Below, in pieces: positions 46,393-59,800 of a DNA stretch of 64,000 bases. Each line of letters starts with the position of its first letter. Position 1 is the stretch's first letter. This DNA is from Manihot esculenta. Taxonomy: Eukaryota; Streptophyta; Magnoliopsida; Malpighiales; Euphorbiaceae. Below the pieces are notes generated by a model. It ran no database searches. It was not told the DNA's origin and worked only from the letters and a program-made list of their open reading frames with translations. The position numbers were made by a program, and so were the translations under genes. The stretch is from contig NC_035162.2 in assembly GCF_001659605.2 (NCBI RefSeq), forward strand, positions 6,653,248 through 6,717,247. Reading direction: 5' to 3'.

Positions 46393-47960
46393 AGAGAAGA
46401 GAAGAAGGAGATTATATACCTCACTGAAAGAAAGCTCTCTGAGAAAAAAGCTACAAGAAGATGCCTTCCTTTGTTCTTATAGAAAATAGGCCTTTTTGTT
46501 AAGTTTTTGTTTTTCTTTTTCAAGAAAATATCTTACCTACCTTTTTTTAGGGAAAATTATATAATTTTCTCCATTTTAGGAGATCAATATCTTTGTTTAG
46601 ATGTTAGGTTATTAAAAGAACTCCGCATAAAGTATCAAAACTCAGAAGTTTCTCATATTCATCCTATATTTTTTCAAAAATTATAAAATAATTGAAAATT
46701 ATTACATGCACTCTACTACACATGTGTTTGCCTTTAATTTTGTCTTGAATGGGCCTGAAAATTGTGGTATAAAGTTTATATATGATGCTTTACAAACCAA
46801 GCAACAGTAGTGATAGTGATTTATTAATTACTTATATCATAATTGATATCATGAAGCATGATATGTTTATTACTATTTAATTTAAATATTAATTTATAAA
46901 AATTAAATAGTTTTTATTCAATAATTATATAATTGTATAAAAAAACTAACATAATATAGCCAATAGAAATGAAGGATTACTAAGTTTAGATAATTAGCTA
47001 TTAATAAGTTCTGATTAATGATATTAAAATTATTATTTACTAAGTTTGGATTTTCAACACATAATTTACCAATTTATCTTATAAAAAAAATAGAATTTAT
47101 AGTGTAAATACATGAATTTATGTAAATTTTATTTTTATTTTATATTATAAATTTAATTTAAATAATAATTATTTTTAAAAAGTATTTATTTAAATTGAAT
47201 TTATATAAATTTATAAATATATAAAATTTTATATAAGTTCTGCTATCAGTTTATATTATAGATTCATATAAATATGGTATAACGAATCAAACGAGGGAAG
47301 GAAAGAGAGGAATCAAGCGATGGAGTCGCAATCAGGCAATGAAGGAGCTGGTACACTGGAACAAGCAAATAGTCAGCATACAGTTTCAATTGGACGCTGA
47401 GGAGATTACACGTGTCCCAAGATTGGGCACCGTCTTTATTGCGAAATTGGGTATCAGATTAGCATGTAATTTCTCGTCTCCTTGACAAAAAAGCTGGCAC
47501 GTGGGAGACCATTTCCAGTTACGCATTGCTGACTGGATCTTTACGTCATTTTACTGTTCTCATATCCGCGTTACCGTTACTTTCCGAATTTTGCGGCACT
47601 ATTGTTTTCTTGTGTTGTCCAATTGGCTGATGTTTAAAATACATTACAGAACTTTTCATATAAATATTTGATTAATAAAAAATTATTGAATAAGGTTTTT
47701 TTTTATGTGGACTTGTTAAAATTTAATCTAAAATATCAACTGTTAATTAGTTAAATGTATAATAATTAGTATAATAAAAAATTAAAAATGAAATGGAGAT
47801 GAAATGGAATAAAATATTCATAATTATTATTTAAAAAAATGATTAAGAACTAAATGTATTTAAAAAAAATTCATCATTGTTATTGTTAGTTCCTATCCAA
47901 TTAAAATTATATCCCATTAAAACTAAAATGTATTATATAGTTGAGAAAATACAAAAATAA

Positions 47961-47991
<31 letters not shown>

Positions 47992-49443
47992 AATATCCAA
48001 TATACTAAAGCATATGAGAGATGTATGTGGACAAAACTGAGGTCAATATTCTACATGTCATGCTTAGTAACGTATAACCCAATTTGCTAAGACTGGATGG
48101 AAGCTTGCCTACTTCCAAAAGACGCCGTATAATACCATTGCTGTTATTATTGTGCACATGTTATTTTATTTTATTTTTTATAAAAAATAAAAAACTCATC
48201 AACATATTTTTTTTATATTTATTTTACAGTAATAAATATCAAGACCAATATTTTAGTATTTTTCTTGAAATATTTTTAAAGTTAACAATAATAATTATAT
48301 AAATAAATTCTGAAATTAAAATTTACTTATATTTTGAATGGAATAATAATAACAGCTTTTTGTATGAATATAAATGCTTATCATATAGCAATATGTCTTT
48401 TATTATTATTGATAGATTAGCAAAAAAAGAAGGAAGCCATCAGAGGATTTCAAATATGCATTGCGAATTCATTTAGTGGTTAAGCTATCATTTGATTTAT
48501 TATCTAAACACTCTGGCCGTGGTGATCCCATGGGGACATTTAAGCTATTTTTCAATAATGAAATTCACTTTTTGCTTTTTTTTTTTTTTGGCAAAATGAC
48601 GCAAAAAAGGAAGGGGCAAATGTCAAATCCGAAGCATGATAAGGGATGGTAATGATTCACGTGGAATGACTTTTTTTTTTTCCTGCAAAAAAATAATAAA
48701 AGAATAATCTAACACCGGAAATGAAGAGCTTGAGATTGTTGACTGCTCTTTGTCTGTGGGAAACCTATATCTCTTCCTATACTTGTGAAAATTATGGCCT
48801 TGAAAATATTATCAAGCAGAAACAGGTTGGCAAATAGCAATTGACAGGGCCATCTTATCCTTTGGGAAAGGTTGGTGCTGTTTCCAAAATTTAGCCAACG
48901 TCTTTCACAACCGGTAATATCTACTAATACATACACATCTTCATCATAAATATTTAAGTATGCAATAAAAAAAAGGGAGAAATTAGATCAATATTGCTCA
49001 AATAAGTACTAATTTTTAAACCCTTGATTAATAGTTAAAAAGCTCTTTCCTTAGCCTCACCCAATTTGAAAAGAGAATATGCAATTTGCATATTAAAATG
49101 CTACCAACACTATTGGCTGCCCATGGCTCTTTTTGCATTTGCATTCACATTCTCACTATATTGACATCTATTTTAAAGAAAAAGTTGTACAAAATACAAG
49201 TACAACTGTTTTTATCTTTAGCTGATCGTTGTGTGCTTAAGCCTTCATCCTAGTGTTGAAAACAATACTCCCAAAATAAAATTTGATGTTTGATGGGATC
49301 CACCAACATCACTTCCAAGTTCAAATCCAGTGGAAACTCATGCCTTTGAGCTTTTCCCTCTTTGTGTCATAAAGATTTGACCTCAAAAACAATGAATCAC
49401 ATAATCAAATTTCAATCTCCGTACATCACTCCACACTCCACTA
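46393..49443. other. Intergenic DNA upstream of WRKY
   Basis: 3 kb with no supported gene. 46560-47280 and 47640-48440 are AT-rich. 47290-47640 is less AT-rich and holds the ABRE/G-box cluster. A 26-codon frame (ATG at 47321) and minus frame 48709-48936 have no family resemblance. Confidence 0.55.
47408..47550. promoter_or_regulatory. Cluster of ACGT-core elements upstream of WRKY
   Basis: ACACGTGTC (47408-47416), GCACGTGGG (47497-47505) and TTACGTCAT (47541-47549) occur within 145 bp; the first two match ABRE/G-box cores bound by bZIP factors, the third a TGACG/as-1-like core. They sit about 1.0-1.2 kb upstream of the WRKY start. Function is inferred from motif match only. Confidence 0.35.
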
Positions 49444-50329
49444 CTAATGGATTTCAATTCCACCCCCTAACACATTAAACTTGAAGAATATTACATCTCC
49501 ATCTTGTACAACATAAGTCTTCCCTTCCTGTATATACTTTCCAGAAGCCTGCACCAAAAGGCAAAAGACATCATGCGATTCATCAAGGGATTAAGCTTTG
49601 ATCACACTATGTCTGAAGTAATATATCAATGACAAGCAATATGTGGAATTTAATTCAGTTACAACATATATTGACCTGTGATCAAGTTAAGTCTCACTAG
49701 TCTACCAATATCGTTGCAGTGGATACTATGATTGAGTTTGTTATGCTGCATAATGACTATTTTTAACGAGATAAAGCTGCAAAGAATTCTTTTTTCTTTT
49801 ATTTGCCAAGACAACAAAGGTCAAATTTAAAGATTTTTCCTATGTCATACCCTTAGCAATTGACGGCCAGAATCAGCAAACAAATCAACAATTCCCAAGA
49901 CACTTGGATTCACATAACTACCAGTGTGATCTTGTATTGTAATCATAAAACATTATGTTGCATATCAGGCTACTCTACAATCTGGTACTTTTGCTTACAG
50001 AATCCCCAAGTCCTACCCCAGCTCAATGGTTATTGCAGGATCGTTAGCTTCCATTTGAGATGATCGAGTCCTATTTTGTTTTCCTTTTTCTTGTCTTTAA
50101 TTTCCCCGTTAGCTGTTAGTTTCTCCGATGTTAAACCTAGCAAATTTTAGGTTAAGAACACCGTAAGATGATCATTCATGTTTACCTTCATCACTCTGCT
50201 CAACAAACAAGGAAAGAAAGGTGGATTGACTGCTATACGCCACACATACAATGAAAAGTTCTATTTGAAGCATTTACCTTAACCGCCCGCCTCACTGCCA
50301 AGCTCCTTGAGATCATCAAATTTCATGAC
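49444..50329 (-). pseudogene. C-terminal two-exon remnant of an OLA1/YchF-type GTPase gene
   Basis: Exon-like 50329-50278 (acceptor TTAG before it, donor GTAAATG after it) encodes V-M-K-F-D-D-L-K-E-L-G-S-E and exon-like 49548-49444 encodes an [17 protein letters not shown] end with stop at 49444-49446. These are the last residues of the TGS domain of plant OLA1-like (YchF) ATPases, ubiquitous ribosome-associated P-loop proteins. In the first exon one extra G (near 50285) shifts the frame into a stop, and no upstream exons (G1-G5 motifs) are present before the MnmG promoter. Intron is kept, so it came from a DNA-level duplication, not a processed copy. Confidence 0.75.
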
Positions 50330-50853
50330 CTAAGCATTATTGGAAAGACCACGATTAGTACTTGGCAAGGAATTATCAGCAAAAATCAAACAAAATATTT
50401 AGACCATTAATGAACTTCTGAAAATTGTGATTATGTTATGCAAATTGGGATTGGGCAAATGGTGAAATCATGATAGTAATAGCAAAAGGCCAATAGTATT
50501 GTTGAGGATGCTGTTTGGGCAGAGATTTGCTACAACATTTCTAAAGCATGATAAAGAGCAATCTCATTGGAATTGGATATATTACGCGGCCCAAATTTCC
50601 AACAAGCAGTCCACGGTTCCGGGCCGGTACGGTAATGGATTGGGCCAGTGGCTTCACAATTTTTCCCGAACCGCGAACTTAAAGATAAATCCTCGAATCA
50701 ATTGCTTCTCCTTTCATTCGTGTCCAAACGCATCCTAGTCTTCTTCTTCTACCTGAAAATGCAAGCATATTTGTTCATAGGCATAGCTCCTTCACTGTGA
50801 ACTTCGACAATAGCTCCTATTGAAGTCTTGGATTCTTCCTTCTCATTTTCGCA
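50330..50853. promoter_or_regulatory. MnmG upstream region
   Basis: 524 bp between the OLA1 remnant and the MnmG start. 50580-50760 is GC-richer and includes GGCCCA/GGCCCAA words (for example 50588, about 50643), a telo-box/site II-like type often found upstream of plant organelle and translation genes. No clear TATA box. Confidence 0.35.
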
Positions 50854-53800
50854 ATGCCACTTCACTTGCCTCTTTCCCCTCCATCGATGATCTCCTTCGT
50901 CGTCAACATGTTAGCTCCTTCACGTTCTTGCCTCACCTTTCAGCTACGGTACCATTTCCCGCACCGATTTCAAGTTCACACGCGGCGCCCACGCCATCAA
51001 TTTCAGTTACGGCGTCGGTTCTCCACTTATGCGGCAACAGCAACCCACCACCACCATAGCTGTAATTTTATGTTATTCCTTTCCCTTTTTATATTCGTAT
51101 AATACCTTTTTCCGTGTTATTGCGTGCATACTACAAGTGTAAGAAAGAAGTGTAACTCTGTTTCTGTTCTAAGGAGAAATGTTCAATGTCTTCTCTTTTG
51201 CCTGTAATTTCACTTTTGTGTTCATGCATCTATAATTCTATTTTCCTGTTTATACATGTACCATAAATAGGAAGGGAAAAAAAAGGGGAAGAATGCCTTT
51301 CTGCTTTCCTTATTGAGAAAAGTGGGTTGATTTTGATTTTTTTTTCTTTCGTAGAAATGGAAATGGAAATAGAAACAGCATCAGTGAGAGAGAAGAATGA
51401 TGGTAGAAATTCACCTTTCTCCAGAATGCTATTCTGCCGTTAGTTTTGCTAAGTGAGAATTAATTCCAGAGACCAAATGCACTACAATTTGGGTTGTCTT
51501 GGATCTATTCTGTCTTATCTCATTAGTTTAGATGAAGCTGTAGGTATTAGCTGGTGCTAGTATTTTATTTCATGAAAAAAAAAAATCTGAAATGACATGA
51601 TTTTCCATGTTTTCAACATTCTTGCAGATCATGGCAGTCCTGTTGGAACAATTGATGAAAGATATGATGTTATCGTGGTCGGAGGAGGACATGCAGGTTG
51701 TGAAGCAGCCCTTGCATCTGCTCGTTTAGGGGCAAAAACTCTTCTTCTCACCCTAAATATAGACCGAATCGCATGGCAGGTTATCATTTCCAGCAAATCT
51801 TGTAGGCACTCTTGGTCATGTTGTTGAATGCCAAGTCTTCATTGTCGGAACTTTTGCGATTAATGTTTTTGGATGTAGTCTATAGTTGCTGTAAGGATGA
51901 ATTCTATTAGCATCCATACCCATTAATATTTTTTCAATGCTTACAACCAAAACAAAATCCATCCTAGACAAATTAGGTTGAGAGAATATAACAATTGTGA
52001 AGTTGTCCTAGGCATGGGTAACTAGCTAACATTTGGTTATGTTTGTTTTTACATTTAAACGGAGGATCCTTACTCGTTGGTTATCTTGTAGATATAAATG
52101 ATGCTGCAAAATAATTGTTTCTCATGAACTTTAGTGTTGGCTAGCAGACTCTCTATCCATTTGATACACATGGATACATGCTTGCACCTACACACAGACA
52201 CTCTCATGAAAAGAAAGATATTTTTGAAAAATATTCTTACCAAGAAGAGTTCCATGCAGCCTTGCAACCCAGCAGTCGGTGGACCTGCAAAATCACAATT
52301 AGTTCATGAAGTGGATGCACTTGGTGGTGAAATTGGGAAGGTTGCGGATAGGTAATGTCCAAAATGTCCTATTGCTTACAGAATATTACTTGATCTTAAT
52401 CTTGCTTCTCTTGCTGGTCTGATGCATGAATAGATTTGAGCATAATATTCTACAGGGAATGATCCTGCCATATCTGCTTTGGTTTTGACCAATCTTACCT
52501 GGAATGTGCATTTCTCTCGGATGCATTATAAAGATGGGATGTAATGGGTGAGGTTAGGCCATCCTTGGATCCAGAAGTGGGAATAAAATGCTAGATTAGG
52601 ATTACATATGTAGTGAAATATATGCAAAATTCCATACCAGACAAAATAAAAAACAAATAGAAAGATTTTCTAATATTGTATAAATGCAATATATTATTTC
52701 CAGTTCAAGTTAGAAAATGTTGTAAAAGAAAATCTGACTCCCAAATTTTGCATCATTGTAATGACAGAAATAAAGGAGGGTTAGAGTGGTCAGTTTAAAC
52801 TAAGCAAAATAGAGAAATTGGTTGCATTTGGATTTTGGAGTGCTGAGAATAATACCCGAGGTACAGGTACTGTATTAAAAGAGGAAGAGAAGGGAAGAAT
52901 TAAAAAAGAGGAAAGAGAAATCTAAGAACACACACTTCCAATCTAAATTGAATTACTTAAAATTTTATTATCAAAATTAGAAAATAACTAAGTTGCATAA
53001 ATTATTGTGGAGACTAGTTTTCCTTATTCAACAATTACTGTGACCTCTATTAAGAAATATCCTTGCACTTAATAAATAAGAAGCAATTCCTAACTAAAAG
53101 AGTTCCTATCAAAATTGGAAGTTCCTAAACAACAGAACCTTATATCTTCCTAAGAAGTTAGATGATAACCGACAATAGAAAAAGAAAGTTCAAGATTATG
53201 AATTTATGAATATTAAGAATTAAATTCTGATCCTTGGACTCCTAAAACTATTTCAAGTTGTCACTAGAAAAGCAATGGATTTTCTCCAATCTGTTTGTTA
53301 TACAAGGCGAGGCAGTTGAGATCATCAGTTATAAGATTGGCCTTTCTCAAATTGGGCAGTGACAACAGTTGTGAGGCAACCTTGGTTCTGCTGTGTCTTG
53401 GATTTGGCTGTGGAAATTATCATTTGTATTGGGTGAGTGATGGTAGTTGGTTAGAGGGTTAGTTGAGGAATGGCTTAAGTTTATTGCACCACGAGTTGTA
53501 CCCATAAATAAATTTACAAAATAATAAATAAGGGTAATATGATTCTGAACCCATTATTGTCATTTTCATTTCATGCTTTAGGTGCTATTTGCAAAAGCGT
53601 GTGCTGAACATCTCCAGAGGTCCTGCTGTTCGAGCTTTACGTGCACAAACTGACAAAAGGGAATATGCTATGGAAATGAAGAAGATAGTGGAGAGGCAAG
53701 TTAATGCTTTTTTTTAAAAAAAGTTATTCATGTATCTATCTAATTGCTTTGATTAAGCTTATAGAAAGAAGCTTTCTAGTCTCATCTTTTAAAGGTGTCA

Positions 53801-56800
53801 GATCGATGTTGCTTATGTTTTTGCTGCATCTTGAGTTTCATAAAGATGTATTCCAGTCTAGATTCATTTTTCCATGTGTAATTGGGGCTTAGAAAATATG
53901 CATATGTGCCCAGACACACTAAAATATTGACAGACATACAACTAATAGTATTTCTTTTTCTTGATCTTTTTCTTATCTTTACTGGGTTAACTCTTAAAGG
54001 CACTGGGTTGCATTTTTTGGTACTCTGAGAGGCTGTTACCACTGGTTTATGCTGGGGGACTAAATGCTATTTACATTAAATGGGTTTTCTACATGCAAAA
54101 GAAAGAGTAAGTTGCAGTAGATTGTTTTTTTGTTTTTATACTTGTGCACTTGAGAGAGAAAGATCTGCATGAAGGTTAAGGTTATTACTCCATGTAGAGA
54201 TATAAAATATTCTTACGAGGCTAATGCTGGGTTGCAGGGGTAGTGGATTAGCCAAATATCAATTTTGTGGTGTTATGGGGCAAAAAACTGTTTTTCTAGG
54301 TAACTGTTCCAGAATGAATTATGACTGCTGATCAGCTTTTGATTGTTATATAAATTTTTCCTGGATTGTATGATTGAACAATCCGACTTATTTTCTTTCT
54401 CACTAAAATTGGAAGTTATATTGGTTGTTTGTGATTCGATGATCATACCTGATAGATCACATAAACAATCTGGTAGAGTGCTATTTTGGACGTATACTTC
54501 TCAATATTGGCTTTTGACTCAACAGTCAAAGAATCATTTGTTTCTGATTATGCTTGTGTCAGATGTGGGTTTGTGTTGAATAAACACCCAAGTTTGAACA
54601 AAGCTTACACTTATTTCACTGGAGCCTGTGCCTGACACATCATGAAAGGATGGTCATTGTCAAATAAGACTTATGAATGTGGTTATGGAATCCTTAGTGA
54701 ATAACTTGTGAAACTCAATGATAAGGTAGCTAGTTTATATTTCCTTTTTCACCTTTTGGTCTGCGCTATTGAAGGGGGCTTTAGACTTTGGTGAAGGCAG
54801 GATTCAATCTCTGTTCTCCTGTCTTCAAGAAAGCCTGCTTTCCTAAATATGGAACTTTTTAAATTAAGTTTAATGGATCTGGCAAATTAGAATCATTCAC
54901 TTTGTTGGTGCTTTGGTTATTAAATGTTGATTGTTGATGTCATCAATACTTATGTGGCTTTTAAGAAAAATGAGATATGATAATTTTTATCATTGTCAAG
55001 ATTTTTTTTGAAAAAAAGAAATGATTTCAGTTTTTTTTTTCCTGGAAAACTAATCGTTATCATGCTTATGTAGTTGATGCTATAGTTAACAGACTCTACA
55101 CCACTCTACAACTAGTAGAATAGAAGGCTTTATCTATTGCTCAATTCAGTTTCACAGTTCAATCAAATCTGTATTTTTCCATTCATGATTTTCTTTTTAG
55201 TGCATTACTGTATTGTTGAATGCCTGAGTATCTATCTGCTAATCATATGATTTGTTTGCATTTCAGCACTCCAAATCTTTCTATCAGAGAGGCAATGGTA
55301 ACAAATATCTTGCTAGGAAAAAATGATAATGTGGAAGGTGTCAGCACTTTTTTTGGAATGGATTTCTATGCTCCTTCAGTTATTCTCACTACCGGAACTT
55401 TTATGAGTGGTAAAATTTGGGTTGGTAGAACTTCTATGCCTGCGGGAAGAGCTGGTGAGTCAGCTTCACAAGGACTCACTGAGAACTTGCAACAGCTTGG
55501 ATTTGAAACTGATCGTCTGAAAACTGGAACTCCAGCTCGTGTGGACATTCGAACGGTGGATTTTTCCAGTTTGGAACCTCAGCATGGAGATGAAGAGGTC
55601 TTCCTGTTTAATATCATTTACATGTTCTGTTGATTAGTATCTTTTATTTATAGAAAACAAAACTGATTTTCCAGAAAATTATTTCAAGTAAACTAGAAAA
55701 AGATGTTATAATTGGATAACTAGAAATTAATTTCTCATGCTCTAAAATTTATACTAACTTCAACTACATCAAATTGTTTTCCTCTTTTTCAGCATCTAGC
55801 TGCAGGATTCAAACTCTAATTGTTTTTTTTTTAATTTCATTAATTTCTTGTTATTACTATCTAATAAAAGATGGCGACTTGGCATAATCTTCTGTTTCAG
55901 TACATTCGTTGAACTGGTCAATGTCCTTTTTTCAGATCTTGTTGCTGGGTTTGGAATAAGCAGCAACTTTTTTTTAGTTCCATTATTTTTTTTTTAAACT
56001 AATGACCTGTAAAACTAAGATACTAGACCAAATAATTATTTTCTAAAAAAAGAGCCAATGTCAAAGCTATTTAAAGGCTGTTCTTCATGTTTTTATTATT
56101 CTTGTGACAACAACCTGTTAATGTTTTCAATATTGATTTTTCAAATGGTAGCAACAAAATGTTTTTTATTATTCTTGAAACAAGAAGCATTATAACGTTT
56201 GTTAATTGTCATGATAGTTTTTATTTTAAGATTGAAATGCAGTTATAAATAAAAAAGAAAAAATATATATATTTAAGGGATTACACTGTGAAACTATTTA
56301 TATATTCAAATTTAAATAATAATTAATTCTAATAAAAGCATGCTTATTCGATAGCAAATTTCTGGTTAAAAATATCTTATGCAGGGAAAAATTAAAATTG
56401 GAGAATTGGAAAACTGGACAAGTGAATGTGTTTCCTGGTTTTCCATTTTTTTTTCTTAGAACATGGACATTGGGAGAAAATGTAAACATAAATGTTTTCC
56501 ACAACTGAATAAGGCCTTAGAGTTTCATAATCTAGATTCTATGTCATTCTTCAGCATATGCTTATGCAAATAAGTTAGAAGATCATGGTTTATGTTGTAT
56601 TTCCATGGCAACAATTGGACATCTATTACCAGCAGATCATCTGTGATGCCCACATCGGCTATTAATAAGTTCATTTATTTTTTTTGCAGAATGTCTTTTG
56701 CTGAAAACAGGAAATGTAACTGTTCCTCTGAATGCCATTGACCCAGAAAGTTTATTATCTTATCTGAATGCCATTGACCCAGAAAGTTTATTATCTTGTT

Positions 56801-59800
56801 TAGATGACATAGATTAAAATTATCATTTATTTTAGCTATATACTACTTGTGGATAAATTCTGATTGGGAGTTTCTGACCAACAGGTGAACTGGTTTAGTT
56901 TTGATCCCGACGTGCACGTTGAAAGGGAACAAATGTGTTGCTATCTAACACGTACTACAAAAATTACTCATCAACTTATAAAGGAGAACTTACACGAAAC
57001 TCCAACGTATGGAGGGTGGGTTGAAGCAAAAGGGCCTAGATATTGTCCTTCCATTGAAGATAAGGTATATATATGGTATATAGTTCCTTAAATTTAGTCT
57101 TCTTTTTTTTCCCTTCTTTTCTTTACAATATACAAGATATATTGTGAGAGGGCTCTAGAGGGGTGTCACTGTCAGGTACTGTCAACCCTAGTACGAAAGG
57201 AAAATAATTCACAAGGCAAAATTTAGAAAGTTGATGCAATTTGCACTTGCACAAAGCAACTGCCTACCAAACCAGCTTAAGCCACTTATGTTTAAGAATA
57301 TAATATGGTAATTTTTCTCAAAAACTGCTATTCCGTCACCTTTCCTTCCATACAAATTATGGGAGTGTCAATGCAGTTATTTTTCAAGGTAATGCAGTGG
57401 TGAACTAGGAATGCATGCTTTTTTTCTTTTCTTTTCTTTTCTTTTCTAGTTATGTAGTCTACTTGTGATGATATATTGTGATAATTCATCATCATCTTCT
57501 GCGGTTTCTGAAAAGGACAGTTAGTAGGAAAATAGGTTGCTGCTGTGTTTCTACTTTAACATTATGCTTTAGGGCACTAATTAAGCAGATAATATGACAG
57601 TGTTATGAAATTTACCTTCTTTCTTTTTTTCCCTTCTTCCAGATTGTGAGGTTTCAAGATAAAGAATCGCATCAGATTTTTCTTGAACCAGAGGGTCGAA
57701 ATGTGCCTGAGCTATATGTGCAGGTCTATATCTAGTACCTATGCTTTTATTTCTTATTTATTGGTGAAATGTGAGAGATGGTAGTAGAGAACTGCTTTTT
57801 GTGAGAAGAAATATTTTAATTCACCTTATCACCAGGAAATGGTTTTCTTCCTTGTAAATATAAAATTAAAGTGATAAAAGTAAATGTAATTAGTATCCAT
57901 ACCACCACCTACTATTAGCCAATTATTACGGGTGGGCAAGCAAAATTGAAAAATTGAACTGCGGATTGAAAACCTAAAAACTGATCCAAAAAGATGATAT
58001 TACATGAGCTATCAGCAGATTATTCACACACCTACCCTGTGGGTTATGTATCATACTAACTTGTCATTTATTTCCCTGTATAGGGGTTCTCAACTGGTTT
58101 ACCTGAGAGACTACAGTTACCACTCTTGAGAAGTTTGCCTGGACTTGAAAACTGTTCAATGCTGAGGCCTGCATATGCTGTGGAGTATGATTTCTTGCCT
58201 GCACATCAATGCTCTAGGTCTCTCATGACCAAGAAGGTCGAGGGCCTTTTCTTCTCGGGTCAGATAAATGGGACAACAGGTTATGAAGAGGCCGCAGCGC
58301 AGGTCACCATCTCTTAAAGTGGTCTTTTTCCTTTATATTATGGAATTTATTTTCTTGTTATCACTGGTCAATAATATGTTTGTTTATATTCAATAAATAA
58401 AAGGCAAAGTGTGCTTTTTGCTTGATGGAAAGGACGTTTCTGGTCTTTCACGTCCTTCTGACATTACCCTGATCAGGAGTGTCGTTTTTTTTTTCTTTGC
58501 TTTCCATAGGGAATTATTTCTGGTATTAATGCTGCAAGACATTCAGATGGCAAGCCCCTCATTGTACTTGAGAGGGAAAGCAGTTATATAGGCACATTAA
58601 TTGATGATCTGGTCACCAAGGACCTTCGAGAGCCATACCGGATGTTAACAAGGTAATTGACTTAAATTATTTATACTTTCATTTTTTTACATTTATACGA
58701 GAGCAATACTGTATGGAATTATATTTTCAATTTTGCAAGTAAGCTGCTGATATGATTGTAATTATGTATGTTTGAGAACCAAAACTGATGAATGATATAA
58801 TTGTACATTTAAAGTATGTTAATGTTGAATCAATAACCTGTCATAGTTTTTAATGAATAATTCCATTAGAATTTAATAAAGGATGTATAAAATAAATTTG
58901 TTTCATTAAGTTGAATGTGGATAGATTTCCACTTGTGCTTGAAATATGTTCATGAAAAAAAATTATAAGCAAATAAATGAATATCAATCGGGAAGTTTTA
59001 GAAGCAATATATATATACTAATATGCTAAATGAAACAGCCCGGCTCAAATAACTTTTAGATTCATTTTCCACTAGACCCAAAATGATTAACTCAAGTTAT
59101 TTAATAGTTTCGTGCTAGCTATTATATACAATTCGGAATTACCGTAATTTCCCGATGTGGGACAACTTCTGCCGCACTGGAAGCAGTTGGCCGTTACACT
59201 CTTCCTTACTAAATTTGCGACGTCCTTGTCGCAACTGAATCAGTTACAACCGCTAACCAGGACCGAACCCTCGGGTATTGTGGTTCGCTAGTACCTCGAG
59301 CGGCTCCGCCTCGTCTCTCGTGGGTAGCTCTTTCCTCGCAGGCCCACTAACTCCGTACAATTTGTCTGATCCAGGGTGGCTCTGATACTAATTGAAACAG
59401 CCCAGTCCAAACTGGCCTAAATAACTTTTAGACCCACTTTCCACTTGGCCCAAAATGATTAACCCACGTTATTTAGTAGTTTTGTGCTAGCTATTATATA
59501 CAATTCGGAATTACCGTAATTTCCCGATGTGGGACAACTTCTGCCGCAGCGGAAGCAGTTGGCCGTTATACTAAATGTCTAGAACTTGTAATCCTTGCGT
59601 GCATTTCAATATTATGTCTGTCATATTTCTTGCTTTTATGAATTATGCAGAATTTAGGAAATCGATGTGTTGGCTCTTTCTCATCCTTCAGCTAGTGAAA
59701 ACCTAACATGATACTTGAGAATTTTAGTAATGACACGAAGAAAAAATCAGTAGTAACTGATGTAGAAGAAAAATTTAAAAGAATCTATCTTTTTTGTTTA

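Larger units (their letters stand above)
59031..59570 (-). mobile_element. TRIM (terminal-repeat retrotransposon in miniature) in MnmG intron 9
   Basis: 540 bp. Terminal direct repeats 59031-59198 (168 bp) and 59393-59570 (178 bp) share CAATTCGGAATTACCGTAAT and CCCGATGTGGGACAACTTC. On the minus strand the repeat begins TGTAACGGCC (TATAACGG in the right copy) and ends GGCTGTTTCA. Just inside the right copy is a tRNA-Met primer-binding site (minus, TTAGTATCAGAGCC, 59374-59392) and inside the left copy a purine tract (AGTAAGGAAGAG). Perfect 5-bp target duplication CTAAA at 59026-59030 and 59571-59575. The internal part (about 194 bp) has no coding capacity. Moves only with proteins from other LTR elements. 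No 5S rRNA-like block, so not a Cassandra-type TRIM. Confidence 0.92.

Noticed and set aside
47321..47401. 26-codon plus-strand frame
   Set aside because: Too short, no splice partner or homology seen; lies in the putative WRKY regulatory island.
48709..48936. Minus-strand 75-codon frame
   Set aside because: No recognisable motif and AT-rich surroundings.
59031..59570. Cassandra-type TRIM carrying 5S rRNA
   Set aside because: The terminal repeats are too short and no 5S promoter boxes are visible.
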